Source: Thermodesulfovibrio yellowstonii DSM 11347
GTDB lineage: Bacteria > Nitrospirota > Thermodesulfovibrionia > Thermodesulfovibrionales > Thermodesulfovibrionaceae
Direction of reading: 5' to 3'
Assembly: GCF_000020985.1 (NCBI RefSeq)
Contig: NC_011296.1
Location: 1,106,001 to 1,170,000, forward strand
DNA: 64,000 nucleotides
Of this stretch, positions 27,442 through 36,265 are shown piece after piece; positions within the stretch are counted from its first letter, which is position 1; each line of letters opens with the position of its first letter. The translations under genes and the position numbers were made by a program. The notes under the pieces are model-generated. The model had not been told where the DNA came from. It searched no databases and saw nothing but the letters and a program-made list of their open reading frames with translations.

Positions 27442-28431
27442 TCAATATGGTGACAGTTTTGTTAACTGTCCTGCATAAACTATTGCTGCTCTTAAAATCA
27501 GTGTTCCGGCAAGAACAAGCACTGCTGCAAAATTCATTCTAAAAATCTGAGCCTTAGTAAACTCTCCATGAAATCCGTCTTCAAACTCTTTTAGTTCACC
27601 AAGTTTGATTCTTAATGCAAGAGGTAATAGTAGAAATATAGCTATCAGCGCTATGCTAAAAATAAAATGTTCACTTGTTAGTGAAAAGAAAGGCTCAATT
27701 GCTTTCTTGTATGGTGCTGTTGATGTATAAAGTCCATAAAAGAAAAGAAGTATAACCACAAGCTCTGCAACGATTAACCATATATCAATCTTTGTAAAAA
27801 GAAACTTTATTTCTGGCTTTTTTGCAATAATAACTATCATAGCTGCACCAGAAGAAAGAGCAGAGACTAAAAAGAGAATTGGTAGTGTTGCATTATTCCA
27901 AAGAGGGATCGCTGCAAAAGAGCTTAAAAGCACACCTGTATAAATTCCAAGAAATATTCCAAGAGCAAAATTCAATTTTGCAATTGTCCTCATTTTTGGA
28001 GCAAACTTTTCTGCAAGTTTTATTAAAAATGGTAATTTTAAGCGATGCCTTTGTTCCTTAGGAATTACAGCTAAGATATAAAGTGCATTTCCCAATAAAA
28101 CAGCTGGAACTCCCCATGTACCCCAAGACATGAGAGAAAGAGGTTGAAACGTTAAAAAACCCCAGATAAGACTTTGAGGTTTACCGAGGTCTATCATTAT
28201 GAACTGAGCACCAATAGCAAGAGTTATAAAAGCAATAAGAGGAGCTCTCACACACTGGGCAAGCTCTTCCACAGGTTGTTTTGGAATTCTTAAGTTAGCA
28301 ATTGAACACATAACAAGCATTCCTGCAGAAAGTCCACCAAGAAATAAATATATTACTATTCTCCAATCCCAAACCTCTAAATGGGGAAAGGTTATTGCAT
28401 TTGTTCCAGTTATACTTAGTTCTATCATCAT
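27442..28431 (-). CDS. nrfD: NrfD/PsrC-family membrane subunit of the molybdoenzyme
   Basis: Quinone-reactive membrane anchor of a polysulfide-reductase-type complex. 329 residues with about eight to nine hydrophobic helices. The family start is visible as WDWRIVIYLFLGGLSAGMLV, and the centre has a GTWGVPAVLLGNALYI stretch. Last gene of a three-gene operon (catalytic, Fe-S, membrane); its start overlaps the Fe-S subunit stop by four bases. It would pass electrons between menaquinone and the periplasmic subunits. Confidence 0.9.
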   Translation of the reverse strand: MMIELSITGTNAITFPHLEVWDWRIVIYLFLGGLSAGMLVMCSIANLRIPKQPVEELAQCVRAPLIAFITLAIGAQFIMIDLGKPQSLIWGFLTFQPLSLMSWGTWGVPAVLLGNALYILAVIPKEQRHRLKLPFLIKLAEKFAPKMRTIAKLNFALGIFLGIYTGVLLSSFAAIPLWNNATLPILFLVSALSSGAAMIVIIAKKPEIKFLFTKIDIWLIVAELVVILLFFYGLYTSTAPYKKAIEPFFSLTSEHFIFSIALIAIFLLLPLALRIKLGELKEFEDGFHGEFTKAQIFRMNFAAVLVLAGTLILRAAIVYAGQLTKLSPY

Positions 28432-28985
28432 AGACCTCCTGCAAATTTCTTTTTAATGTAAAAAACTCTGGGGCGCGTTCCAGCAAACTCAAGTCTCACA
28501 GATGAATCATATTTTCTTAACAATTCCGCTACTTCACTGTTTGAGTCTTCAAGATCTCCAAATATTCTTGACTTTCCAAGACATGTTTCAACACAGGCAG
28601 GTTTTTTGCCTTCCTTAAGTCTATGTTCACAGAAGGAGCATTTATCTGCATATCCCTTAGGATGAGAATATCTTGCATCATAAGGACACGCTAAAATACA
28701 GGCTTTACAGCCTATACATTTTTTTCTGTCTATCTGAACTGTTCCATCCTTTGCCCTGTGAGATGCTCTCGTTGGACAAGCATCTATGCATGGAGCTTCT
28801 TCACAATGATTACAGAGTTCACTTCTTAATTCCATTCTAAGACTCGGGAATTCTCCTCTTACTTCTTCTACAACGCGGGTTCTGAAATGCTCTTCAGGCA
28901 CATTGTTTTCTTTTTTACAGGCAATTACACAAGCCATGCATCCAATACATTTTTCCACGTCTATTACCATGACATACCTTGGCAT
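28428..28985 (-). CDS. four-cluster ferredoxin-like electron-transfer subunit (PsrB/DmsB type)
   Basis: 185 residues with four cysteine groups typical of [4Fe-4S] electron-transfer subunits of molybdoenzymes: CIGCMACVIACKKEN, CNHCEEAPCIDACP, CIGCKACILACPYDAR, and CSFCEHRL ... CVETC. It would wire the catalytic subunit to the membrane subunit on the outer face of the cytoplasmic membrane. It has no signal of its own, as expected for a partner hitch-hiking with a Tat substrate. One base separates it from the catalytic gene. Confidence 0.93.
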   Translation of the reverse strand: MPRYVMVIDVEKCIGCMACVIACKKENNVPEEHFRTRVVEEVRGEFPSLRMELRSELCNHCEEAPCIDACPTRASHRAKDGTVQIDRKKCIGCKACILACPYDARYSHPKGYADKCSFCEHRLKEGKKPACVETCLGKSRIFGDLEDSNSEVAELLRKYDSSVRLEFAGTRPRVFYIKKKFAGGL

Positions 28986-28986
28986 A

Positions 28987-31179
28987 TTAGACCTCCTTAG
29001 TAATCTTCACAAAGTTCACCCTCATACCTACACTTCCAGAAATTGGGTCAATTGCATATTTTGTTATCAACTGCTGATCATCAGCACCTCTTAAATATGC
29101 TCTGTGAAGAAGTTTTGATGTTGAACAAAATCCATGAACAAGATAAATGCAGTCTGGTCTAATTCTTTCTGTCACCTTTGCTCTAACTTTGTTACTTTTT
29201 ACTCCATCCTGATTTACCAAAACAATGTAATCTCCATGCTTCAGTCCCATTCTTTTTGCAACTTTTGCATTTATCCAAGCTACATTTTCTTCCATAAGTT
29301 CCCAAAGTGAAGGATTATTTGTTGTTCGTGAAAATGTATGAACTGGTGCTCTTCCATATATGAGCCTAAACCACCCTTCAGAAGGTTGTTCATGTTTTGT
29401 ATATTTTGGAATAGGATCAAAGCCATGTTTTTTCAATTCATTACTGTAAAGTTCAATTTTGCCTGAAGGCGTTTTAAATTTATAATCCTCTCCTTGAGAA
29501 AGATAGGGTTTAGCACTCTCTGGGAAGTCAATATATCCCTTTTGGCCAAGTTCAGCGTAATCAATTCCCCAAGCTTCAGCTTTTGCTTTCAAAAAGTCAT
29601 CAAAGGTATTCCATGGAAAGTATTCTTCAAGACCAAGCCTTTTACCAAGCTCTTTTGCTATCCACCAGCCAGGTTTTGTATCATACATTGGCTGAACCAC
29701 AGGCTGACGGAAAGATATTCCAAAACTTCTTTCTTTCACTGTAAAAAAGTCATCATGTCTTTCCAGATAGGTGCACTCAGGAAGGACCACATCAGCAAGC
29801 ATGACTCCGTCATAAGGCATCATGTCAACTGCCACAAGCAAGTCAAGCCTTTGGACAGCATTCAGAGTATCCCTTTGATTTGGCATAGCCTTCATTATGT
29901 TTGTTCCCGTTATAAACCATGCTTTTATTGGATAGGGATCCTCTGTAAGAGTTGCCTTTACAATAGCATGTGTTACTCCCTCTTCTCCTGCAAAAGGATA
30001 GTTTCCCTTATTTATCGCTGGTTTTTGTGGCTCAGGATAATCTTTGTCTGAAAGAAATACAGGTTCAAGTTTTTTCTTTGGATTTAGATATATGCCTCCA
30101 GGTCTTCCATAGGCTCCAAGAATTGCTGTCAAAATAGCAACAGCACGTTGTCTCTGAACATTATCAGAATACCAAGCAGTGTGTCTACCCGGATGTATTA
30201 AAACATTGGGTTTATTTTTACCTAATACTCTCGCGGTCTCAACAATACGTCCCGCAGGAATTTCTGTCTCTTTTTCTGCCCATTCTGGAGTATATTCCTT
30301 TACTGCTTGCGAGACTTCATTAAAGCCTGTGGTGTATTTTGCTACATAATCTTTATCATAGAGTCCTTCATTTATGATTATATTAATCCATGCAAGTAAA
30401 ATTGCTAAATCAGTTGTAGGTTTTATTGGTAACCAGTATTTTGCCTTACCTGCTGCAGTTGAAAATCTTGGGTCAAGAACAATAACTGTAGCACCTTTTC
30501 CTACAGCTTCAGCAAATTCTTGACATTGAGAATTGTGGGCATTTTCACCAAGATGACTTCCTATGAGAACAATTGCTTTGCTATTTTGTAGGTCAAGTCT
30601 TTCCGGATTTCCTACATCCTCTCCAAAGGTAAGTTCAAAAGCAACACCTCTTGCACCTCTACAGAGAGCAAATGAAGGCATGGCAAAATTTGGTGAGCCA
30701 AAAGCCTGAAGTAAATGCATAAAATATGTTGATACAGTTCCATGAGTTAGTAATCCTACTGATTCTGCTCCGTATTTTTCTTTAATTTTCTGCATCCTGT
30801 CAGCCACATATCCTAAGGCTTCATCCCATGATGCTTTTTTAAATTTAGCCTCACCTCTTGAGCCTGTATTAATTAGCGGAGTTTTTAGCCTGTCAGAATC
30901 ATAAAGAAGTCCTATACCGCCATGTCCTCTTGCGCAAAGCTTTCCACGAGAGTTTGGATGTAGAGGATTGCCATCAAGTTTAACAACTTTGCCATCCACA
31001 ACCTTGGCTATCACGCCACAGCGCCAAAAACACATTTCACAGGTAGTAGGAACATACTGGGGCAAAGAAACAGGTTTTTTGCCAAGAGCTAATACAGATT
31101 TTACAACTGGGGTGCTTGCTGCCGCGACACCGCCTGTTACAGCTGCAATTTTGAGAAAATCTCTCCTGGTAATACTCAT
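28987..31179 (-). CDS. Tat-exported molybdopterin oxidoreductase, polysulfide/thiosulfate reductase type
   Basis: Catalytic subunit with a bis-MGD cofactor, 730 residues. The Tat signal is SITRRDFLKIAAVTGG. An N-terminal [4Fe-4S] site is formed by CEMCFWRCGV and GKLCARGHGG. The probable Mo-ligating residue is the Cys in SFALCRGARG, as in PsrA/PhsA rather than the Ser of DMSO reductase. The gene order catalytic / four-cluster / NrfD matches psrABC. Likely substrates are polysulfide, thiosulfate or tetrathionate; sequence alone does not decide, and the direction could be oxidative. A GGGGGTGAGGGT site precedes the start and a good promoter lies at 31217-31245. Confidence 0.9.
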   Translation of the reverse strand: MSITRRDFLKIAAVTGGVAAASTPVVKSVLALGKKPVSLPQYVPTTCEMCFWRCGVIAKVVDGKVVKLDGNPLHPNSRGKLCARGHGGIGLLYDSDRLKTPLINTGSRGEAKFKKASWDEALGYVADRMQKIKEKYGAESVGLLTHGTVSTYFMHLLQAFGSPNFAMPSFALCRGARGVAFELTFGEDVGNPERLDLQNSKAIVLIGSHLGENAHNSQCQEFAEAVGKGATVIVLDPRFSTAAGKAKYWLPIKPTTDLAILLAWINIIINEGLYDKDYVAKYTTGFNEVSQAVKEYTPEWAEKETEIPAGRIVETARVLGKNKPNVLIHPGRHTAWYSDNVQRQRAVAILTAILGAYGRPGGIYLNPKKKLEPVFLSDKDYPEPQKPAINKGNYPFAGEEGVTHAIVKATLTEDPYPIKAWFITGTNIMKAMPNQRDTLNAVQRLDLLVAVDMMPYDGVMLADVVLPECTYLERHDDFFTVKERSFGISFRQPVVQPMYDTKPGWWIAKELGKRLGLEEYFPWNTFDDFLKAKAEAWGIDYAELGQKGYIDFPESAKPYLSQGEDYKFKTPSGKIELYSNELKKHGFDPIPKYTKHEQPSEGWFRLIYGRAPVHTFSRTTNNPSLWELMEENVAWINAKVAKRMGLKHGDYIVLVNQDGVKSNKVRAKVTERIRPDCIYLVHGFCSTSKLLHRAYLRGADDQQLITKYAIDPISGSVGMRVNFVKITKEV

Positions 31180-31216
31180 ACCCTCACCCCCTTATATTTG
31201 TTATACTAATAGTTAA

Positions 31217-31245
31217 ATACTACATAAAAATTTTTATTTTGTCAA
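31217..31245 (-). promoter_or_regulatory. sigma70-type promoter of the molybdoenzyme operon
   Basis: TTGACA (31245-31240), a 17-base spacer and TAGTAT (31222-31217) on the minus strand, about 38 bases upstream of the catalytic-subunit ATG. Confidence 0.6.
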
Positions 31246-31303
31246 TAGTTTTTCAAATAGGCTATGGGGGTATAATATAAGTGTGATAATTGATAAAGAA
31301 AAA

Positions 31304-31747
31304 ATGGATATAAAAAGAAGGTTCTTTCTAAAGAAAATGCTAAAACTATTTTTTACTTTTGTAGCATTAATATTTTCTTTTTTAGGGCTATCACTCTTAA
31401 AACCTGCAAATCCTAAAAAAAAGGAATACAGTTACTATGAAATACCAGAGGATAAGATTCCGAAAGAAGGAGTAAAAAAAATTAATATAGAAATTGGAAA
31501 CTTGCAAAAATCCTTAAAAATCTATCTTGTAAATGACGGAGATTCAATAATTGCTCTTTCTCCTGTATGCACCCATCTCGGCTGTTTTGTAAATTTTGAT
31601 AAAAATTCCAATGAATTTATATGTCCATGCCATGGTGGAAAATATGACAGTGAAGGGAAAGTCTTGAAATGTCCACCCAAAGAGCCTCTTCAAAGACTTC
31701 CTGTTAAAATAGAAAATAAAAAGATTTTTGTGGGAATAAAAATATGA
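31304..31747 (+). CDS. Rieske [2Fe-2S] protein
   Basis: High-potential iron-sulfur subunit of a quinol-oxidising cytochrome bc/b6f-type complex. The N-terminus KRRFFLKKML reads as a Tat motif followed by one transmembrane anchor. The cluster ligands are in CTHLGC and CPCHGGKYD. 147 residues from ATG 31304; a GTG at 31283 is in frame but would sit only seven bases after a TATAAT (31271-31276), so I prefer the ATG. The stop overlaps the cytochrome b start by four bases. Confidence 0.9.
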   Translation: MDIKRRFFLKKMLKLFFTFVALIFSFLGLSLLKPANPKKKEYSYYEIPEDKIPKEGVKKINIEIGNLQKSLKIYLVNDGDSIIALSPVCTHLGCFVNFDKNSNEFICPCHGGKYDSEGKVLKCPPKEPLQRLPVKIENKKIFVGIKI

Positions 31748-32388
31748 ACCTCATTGATTGGTTTCTTGATAGATTCAGACTTAAATCTACTCATAGAGGC
31801 ATTTTTGATAGAGACATCCCTGAAGGAATCAATTATTTTTACTGTTTCGGTGGTATTGCCTTTACTGCCTTTCTTATATGTCTCGTATCAGGGTTATTCC
31901 TTTCCTTTCATTATATTCCTTCTGAAAAAGAAGCCTATCAAAGCATTTTAAGAATTCATGAAGAGGTTTTCTTAGGAAAACTTCTCAGAGGAATTCACAA
32001 GTGGTCTGCCAATGTCTTGATTGTAAGCATAATTATTCATTCAATTAGGGTTTTTGTAACTAAAAGCTATCGTCCACCAAGAGAGCTTAATTGGATTGTG
32101 GGTTTAATTACCTTTGTTATTGTAATGCTTGAGGGCTTTACAGGATATCTACTACCATGGGATCAAAAGGCATATTGGGCTACAGTGGTTGGAACAAACA
32201 TAGTAGGTAGTATTCCTTTTGTTGGTCAAGCTTTGCTACTGATTGTAAGAGGAGATTATGAGGTATCAGGTGCTACTCTTTCAAGATTTTATAGTCTTCA
32301 TGTGCTGTGGTTTCCAGGTCTCATCATTCTTCTGCTTTGGGCACATTTTCATATGATTAAAAAACTCGGAATATCAAAGCCTCTATGA
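31744..32388 (+). CDS. petB: cytochrome b6-type subunit (haem-bearing N-terminal part)
   Basis: Four-helix quinol-oxidising subunit, 214 residues. The two histidine pairs are clear: HKWSANVLIVSIIIHSIR (13 residues between) and HVLWFPGLIILLLWAHFH (14 between). The 14-residue spacing in the fourth helix is the b6 rather than the mitochondrial b pattern. GFTGYLLPWDQKAYWATVV is the Qo-side signature. It ends after four helices and the remaining helices are in the next gene, so cytochrome b is split. Confidence 0.92.
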   Translation: MNLIDWFLDRFRLKSTHRGIFDRDIPEGINYFYCFGGIAFTAFLICLVSGLFLSFHYIPSEKEAYQSILRIHEEVFLGKLLRGIHKWSANVLIVSIIIHSIRVFVTKSYRPPRELNWIVGLITFVIVMLEGFTGYLLPWDQKAYWATVVGTNIVGSIPFVGQALLLIVRGDYEVSGATLSRFYSLHVLWFPGLIILLLWAHFHMIKKLGISKPL

Positions 32389-32744
32389 AAAAGAAATTTT
32401 ATCCCGATTACTTGATTGAGATTTTGTTTGTTGCCATTCTGACTTTTGAGTTAATACTGATTCTCACTTTTCTTTTTACACCCCTAATAGGTAGAGAGAT
32501 TGATTTTATTGCTGCCTATCAGCCAAGACCAGAATGGTATTATCTATGGCTTTTCTGGCTATTAAGATTCTTCTCTACTGATACAGTTTTTATAGGTGGC
32601 GTTTTATTACCATTAGGCATACTATCATTTTTAATCTTGATTCCCTGGATTGATAAAAAGATAGGCTGGAAATTGACAGCTTTGATAGCTTTTGCTTTTT
32701 TGTTGATATTTTTAATAACCACCATTATTGAAGCTATTTCCTAA
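32385..32744 (+). CDS. petD: subunit IV-like C-terminal part of split cytochrome b
   Basis: 119 residues, three hydrophobic helices, with the Qo-site motif PEWYYLWLFW that replaces PEWY of long cytochrome b. Four-base overlap with the upstream gene. Rieske, b6 and subunit IV genes are contiguous, but no c1/f-type cytochrome gene follows; the transcript runs into a decayed transporter gene. The electron acceptor must be encoded elsewhere. Confidence 0.88.
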   Translation: MKKKFYPDYLIEILFVAILTFELILILTFLFTPLIGREIDFIAAYQPRPEWYYLWLFWLLRFFSTDTVFIGGVLLPLGILSFLILIPWIDKKIGWKLTALIAFAFLLIFLITTIIEAIS

Positions 32745-33209
32745 TAGCCCTAAGGGGTATAAAAAATTTAGTAAAGGATTTAACAGGACTCTCATCCTTT
32801 TTAGGAGAAACAATAAAGTTAGTTGGAGTAGGTTTTACCTATCTGTCAACTCTTATATTTGGCCTTTTTCTGGTTATCTATCTTACGAAAACAGTAAAAT
32901 ATTGGAATCAAGTAAAAGCAGAATTCCACCATCCCGTTAAATCAAACTTCTTTCCAACAATATCTATCTCTCTTCTGTTGTTGTCCATTGCATATGATTC
33001 AATAAATCAAAGCGTGGCATACTCTATGTGGATTGTCGGTGTGATTTTATACTTTGTTTTTCTTATAAGAATTCTAACTTACAGGGTTATTTTTCTATAA
33101 ATTTTTAACATCTTTAGCTTTGATACTGACAACTTTAGTAATTGGAGTTGTAAGCATTAGGACAATTTATGCTATATCAAAGAGAGAGATTTGTGTAGAG
33201 GAGTCTTAG
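32745..33209 (+). pseudogene. decayed SLAC1/TehA-family (TDT) transporter
   Basis: Two pieces of one membrane protein survive in different frames. Frame A (32732-33100) reads GFTYLSTLIFGLFLVIYLTKT, EFHHPVKSNFFPTISISLLL and IRILTYRVIFL before a stop; the HPVKSNFFPTISISLLLLSI stretch is characteristic of SLAC1-like anion channels. Frame B (33102-33209) reads FLTSLALILTTLVIGVVSIR and ends KREICVEES, like the C-terminus of that family. About 180 central residues are missing, the frame has shifted, and frame A has no ATG or GTG start in its N-terminal part. I infer an internal deletion. The family call rests on memory of its motifs. Confidence 0.6.
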
Positions 33210-34519
33210 CTGTAAAGTTTTTTAATGAGAATCAATCTTTCAAAGTGATTCACTATGGGTTTATGGTAAGGCAGTCTGTGGGTTAAAGGATCATGTAGCA
33301 TAAAACTTGGTAGTTTCTTTAGTGAGGGTAAATACTTCTTTATAAATTTGCAGTCAGGATCAAATTTTTTAGCTTGAATTATAGGATTAAAGATTCTTAA
33401 AGGTTTAGGATCTGGACCTACAGAGGCATTCCACTGCCAATTTCCTACATTTACCACTTCATCATAATCAATGAGATGCTCCATAAAAAAGCTTTCTCCC
33501 CATCTCCAATCAATCATTAAATCCTTAGTTAAGAAGGATGCGACTATCATTCTTGCTCTGTTATGCATCCAGTTTTCCTGCTTTAGCTGAATAATTGCTG
33601 CATCAATCAAGGGATAACCTGTTTTTGCCTCAATAAAGGCTTTGTAAAGTTTTTCATCGTTTTGCCATCTTATCTTTCTTCTTTTTTCCTGAAACTCTAA
33701 GTTTTTAAATTGAGGGAAATTTAGCTTTATATGATACCAAAACTCTCTCCAAGCCAGCTCCTTTATGAATTGACAATCCTGCCCAGCAGCCTCTGAGGCT
33801 ACTCTGTAGATTTTTCTTAAGGAGATTAATCCAAATCTTATATAGGGTGAAAGCTTTGATGTTCCATCAATATCCAATCTATCGCGCAACTCTTCATATC
33901 TGTTAAAATCAAATTCCTTAAGTCTTCTTATCCCAAAATCTGGCTTCCACACTATGTTTTTTTCATGGCTTATCTCAGAGGCTACTATATCAATCTCTGG
34001 TTCATTAAGCTTAGGTGTATTAATTCTTTCTGGAGAGGATACCTCTGTGAGCCTAAGATTCTGTTCCCAGTATCTGTAAAATTTTGAATATATTTTCCTG
34101 TAAGGAATCTTATCTATTTCAGCAAGAAAGTTATCATTAAAGGTTACAAAATCAACACCTTCATTTAAACAGAGTTTTTTTACTGTTTCCTCTACTTCTT
34201 CCCCACTCCAGGAGAAAGCCCTATTTGTAAAAATAGCCTGAATTCCATATTTTCTTATTAAAGTAAGAAAAACCCTTTGTGGTTCATCATGAAAGCAGTA
34301 CAATCTTCCACCCTTCTTCTCTATCTCTTTGCTTAAGTGTTTGAGGGATTCTATTAGAAATCCAGTTCTTCTATCATAACTTTTAAATCTTTCAAGTATG
34401 CTCGGGATAAAAATAAATACAGGTATTACCTCAAATGAGTTCTGACATGCTTCAAAGAGGGCTCTGTTGTCATCAATCCGTAAGTCTCTTTTAAACCAGA
34501 AGATGACTCTCCTATACAC
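33206..34519 (-). CDS. phrB: deoxyribodipyrimidine photolyase
   Basis: Flavoprotein using light to split cyclobutane pyrimidine dimers. The antenna-domain start VIFWFKRDLRIDDNRAL, the FAD-binding LAWREFWYHI and the C-terminal HNRARMIVASFLTKDLMIDWRWGE (core motif RMIVASFLTK) followed by GNWQWNASVG are diagnostic of class I photolyases. 437 residues. The start overlaps the upstream DUF523/DUF1722 gene by 8 bases; that pairing is known from other bacteria (ybgA-phr in E. coli). A photolyase is unexpected if the host is a subsurface anaerobe. Confidence 0.95.
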   Translation of the reverse strand: MYRRVIFWFKRDLRIDDNRALFEACQNSFEVIPVFIFIPSILERFKSYDRRTGFLIESLKHLSKEIEKKGGRLYCFHDEPQRVFLTLIRKYGIQAIFTNRAFSWSGEEVEETVKKLCLNEGVDFVTFNDNFLAEIDKIPYRKIYSKFYRYWEQNLRLTEVSSPERINTPKLNEPEIDIVASEISHEKNIVWKPDFGIRRLKEFDFNRYEELRDRLDIDGTSKLSPYIRFGLISLRKIYRVASEAAGQDCQFIKELAWREFWYHIKLNFPQFKNLEFQEKRRKIRWQNDEKLYKAFIEAKTGYPLIDAAIIQLKQENWMHNRARMIVASFLTKDLMIDWRWGESFFMEHLIDYDEVVNVGNWQWNASVGPDPKPLRIFNPIIQAKKFDPDCKFIKKYLPSLKKLPSFMLHDPLTHRLPYHKPIVNHFERLILIKKLYS

Positions 34520-35426
34520 TTAAATCCTCTGGAAAAGGCTCAAGGTATTTCTGAAGTAGAATGTAATCATTTTCAAATCTGTAGGCAAAGTTTCTGAGAA
34601 GCTCAATAAGAACTCTTCGTTTAATCATGTTTTTTCTATATTTTTCCATAAGCTCTAAAAAGTGTGCACGTTCTCTCTGACTTAGATATCTTGATATATG
34701 CCCAAAAATATGGGTAAGTGTGTTTATATGTCTTGCTTTTGTTGGCTTTTTTCTAAAAACCTCAATAAATACTTCACCATACTTAGAAATTTTTTCAGTT
34801 ATATTGATTTTTCCATCCGCAACAATTCTTCCAAGAATTTTCAGATGTTGTTGGCTATATGTCATAAGAAGATATTTGTATTTCGTATGAAATCTCACCA
34901 AATCTGACTCTTTAAGATTTTTACTAAGAGCTTTAAATTCACAGAGAGCAAAAATTCTTGTTAAGAAATGATTTCTTATGTTTTCATCTCTTAGTCTTCC
35001 CTCATCCTCTATTGGAAGTAATGGAAAGGCTTTTTTTAGGCTTTCAGCAAGAAATCCGTCTGTTTTACCTATAACTACACCATCTCTGTAAAGTTTTGTT
35101 GATGAGACTCCACAGGAAGGAGACTTTGCCTTCAGGACAGCGCCATCTATTTTGTTTAATTGTTTAATTACATTTTCAACATAACTAATCATTTTATCGG
35201 TTAAATCTAATCCAGTTTCCTGTTGGATTAATCTCTTTTCATTGTTATTTTGTATAATGATTACAGGAACTCTTGGCACACCAAGTCCTATCTCAACCTC
35301 AGGACATAAATATACACAGTCAACATATCTCTTTAAATTTTCAACAAACTCATCAACAACCAGTCCACTATTGTATCTTACAGGCTCAAAAAAACATCTG
35401 CTGAATAGAATTTTTGGCTTTAGCAT
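34512..35426 (-). CDS. DUF523-DUF1722 fusion protein (YbgA-like)
   Basis: N-terminal DUF523 (about 1-155) with the conserved cysteines SRCFFEPVRYNSG, CPEVEIGLGVPR and KAKSPSCGVSS, followed by DUF1722 (about 185-300) with FHTKYKYLLMTYSQQHLKILG. No biochemical function is established to my knowledge. Its conserved neighbourhood is photolyase, and here the two genes overlap, so a role in the repair or stress response is an inference. 304 residues, intact. Confidence 0.88.
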   Translation of the reverse strand: MLKPKILFSRCFFEPVRYNSGLVVDEFVENLKRYVDCVYLCPEVEIGLGVPRVPVIIIQNNNEKRLIQQETGLDLTDKMISYVENVIKQLNKIDGAVLKAKSPSCGVSSTKLYRDGVVIGKTDGFLAESLKKAFPLLPIEDEGRLRDENIRNHFLTRIFALCEFKALSKNLKESDLVRFHTKYKYLLMTYSQQHLKILGRIVADGKINITEKISKYGEVFIEVFRKKPTKARHINTLTHIFGHISRYLSQRERAHFLELMEKYRKNMIKRRVLIELLRNFAYRFENDYILLQKYLEPFPEDLSV

Positions 35427-35449
35427 AATTTATATTATAATGATTGGAA

Positions 35450-36265
35450 ATGTTTGAACAAAAAATTCAAGCAATATCTCCAATTATACTTGCTCTAATT
35501 GCAGGTATTTTTACTTGGTTTATGACTGCTCTGGGTGCTTCAATGGTTCTGATGATAAAGAGAGTGAATCAAAAGATTTTTGATTTAGCACTGGGTTTTG
35601 CAGCAGGAGTTATGATTGCTGCAAGTTTCTGGTCACTCCTTCAGCCTGCAATTGAAATGTCTGAGAAATTAAACATAGTTTCTTGGTTACCACCTGCTGT
35701 AGGATTTATTCTGGGTGCTATTTTCCTTAGATTATTTGATATGATTATTCCTCATCTTCATCTCCAATCACCAATTCATGAAGCAGAGGGACTAAAAGTA
35801 TCTTTAAGAAGAAGCACTCTTTTGGTTTTAGCAGTTACCCTACATAATATTCCTGAAGGATTGGCTATCGGTGTTTCATTTGGAGCTCATGCATTAAAAC
35901 CAGAGGATGTAAGTTTAATCTCATCTGTTGTACTTGCCTTTGGAATAGGTATTCAAAATATTCCTGAGGGATTTGCCATTTCAATTCCATTAAGAGCTGA
36001 AGGTTTTTCAAGACTAAAAAGCTTCTCTGTTGGTCAAATCTCAGGAATAGTTGAACCAATATTTGCAGTAGTAGGAGTTCTGATGGTTGAAGTCATGCAA
36101 AATCTCCTACCCTATGCCTTGGGATTTGCTGCTGGAGCAATGATTTTTATCACAGCAGAGGAGTTGATTCCAGAATCACAGAAAAAGGGAAATTCCGATA
36201 TTGCAACAGCAGGACTCATTATAGGATTTACACTTATGATGATTCTTGATGTTGCCTTTAAGTGA
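35450..36265 (+). CDS. ZIP-family divalent metal transporter
   Basis: Inner-membrane Zn/Fe/Mn importer with eight helices. Two metal-site motifs are visible: LHNIPEGLAIGVSFG in helix 4 and GIQNIPEGFAIS in helix 5. A His-rich cytoplasmic loop (IPHLHL) precedes them and EELIPES lies near the end. About 271 residues from ATG 35450; an in-frame TTG two codons earlier is possible. A TATAAT-like box lies only about 15 bases upstream, so the message may be nearly leaderless. Its stop abuts the convergent wrbA stop. Confidence 0.9.
   Translation: MFEQKIQAISPIILALIAGIFTWFMTALGASMVLMIKRVNQKIFDLALGFAAGVMIAASFWSLLQPAIEMSEKLNIVSWLPPAVGFILGAIFLRLFDMIIPHLHLQSPIHEAEGLKVSLRRSTLLVLAVTLHNIPEGLAIGVSFGAHALKPEDVSLISSVVLAFGIGIQNIPEGFAISIPLRAEGFSRLKSFSVGQISGIVEPIFAVVGVLMVEVMQNLLPYALGFAAGAMIFITAEELIPESQKKGNSDIATAGLIIGFTLMMILDVAFK

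Noticed and set aside
32728-32940. 70-codon frame after the cytochrome b subunit IV gene
   Set aside because: The overlapping frame carries the SLAC1-like membrane sequence; this one is its out-of-frame shadow.
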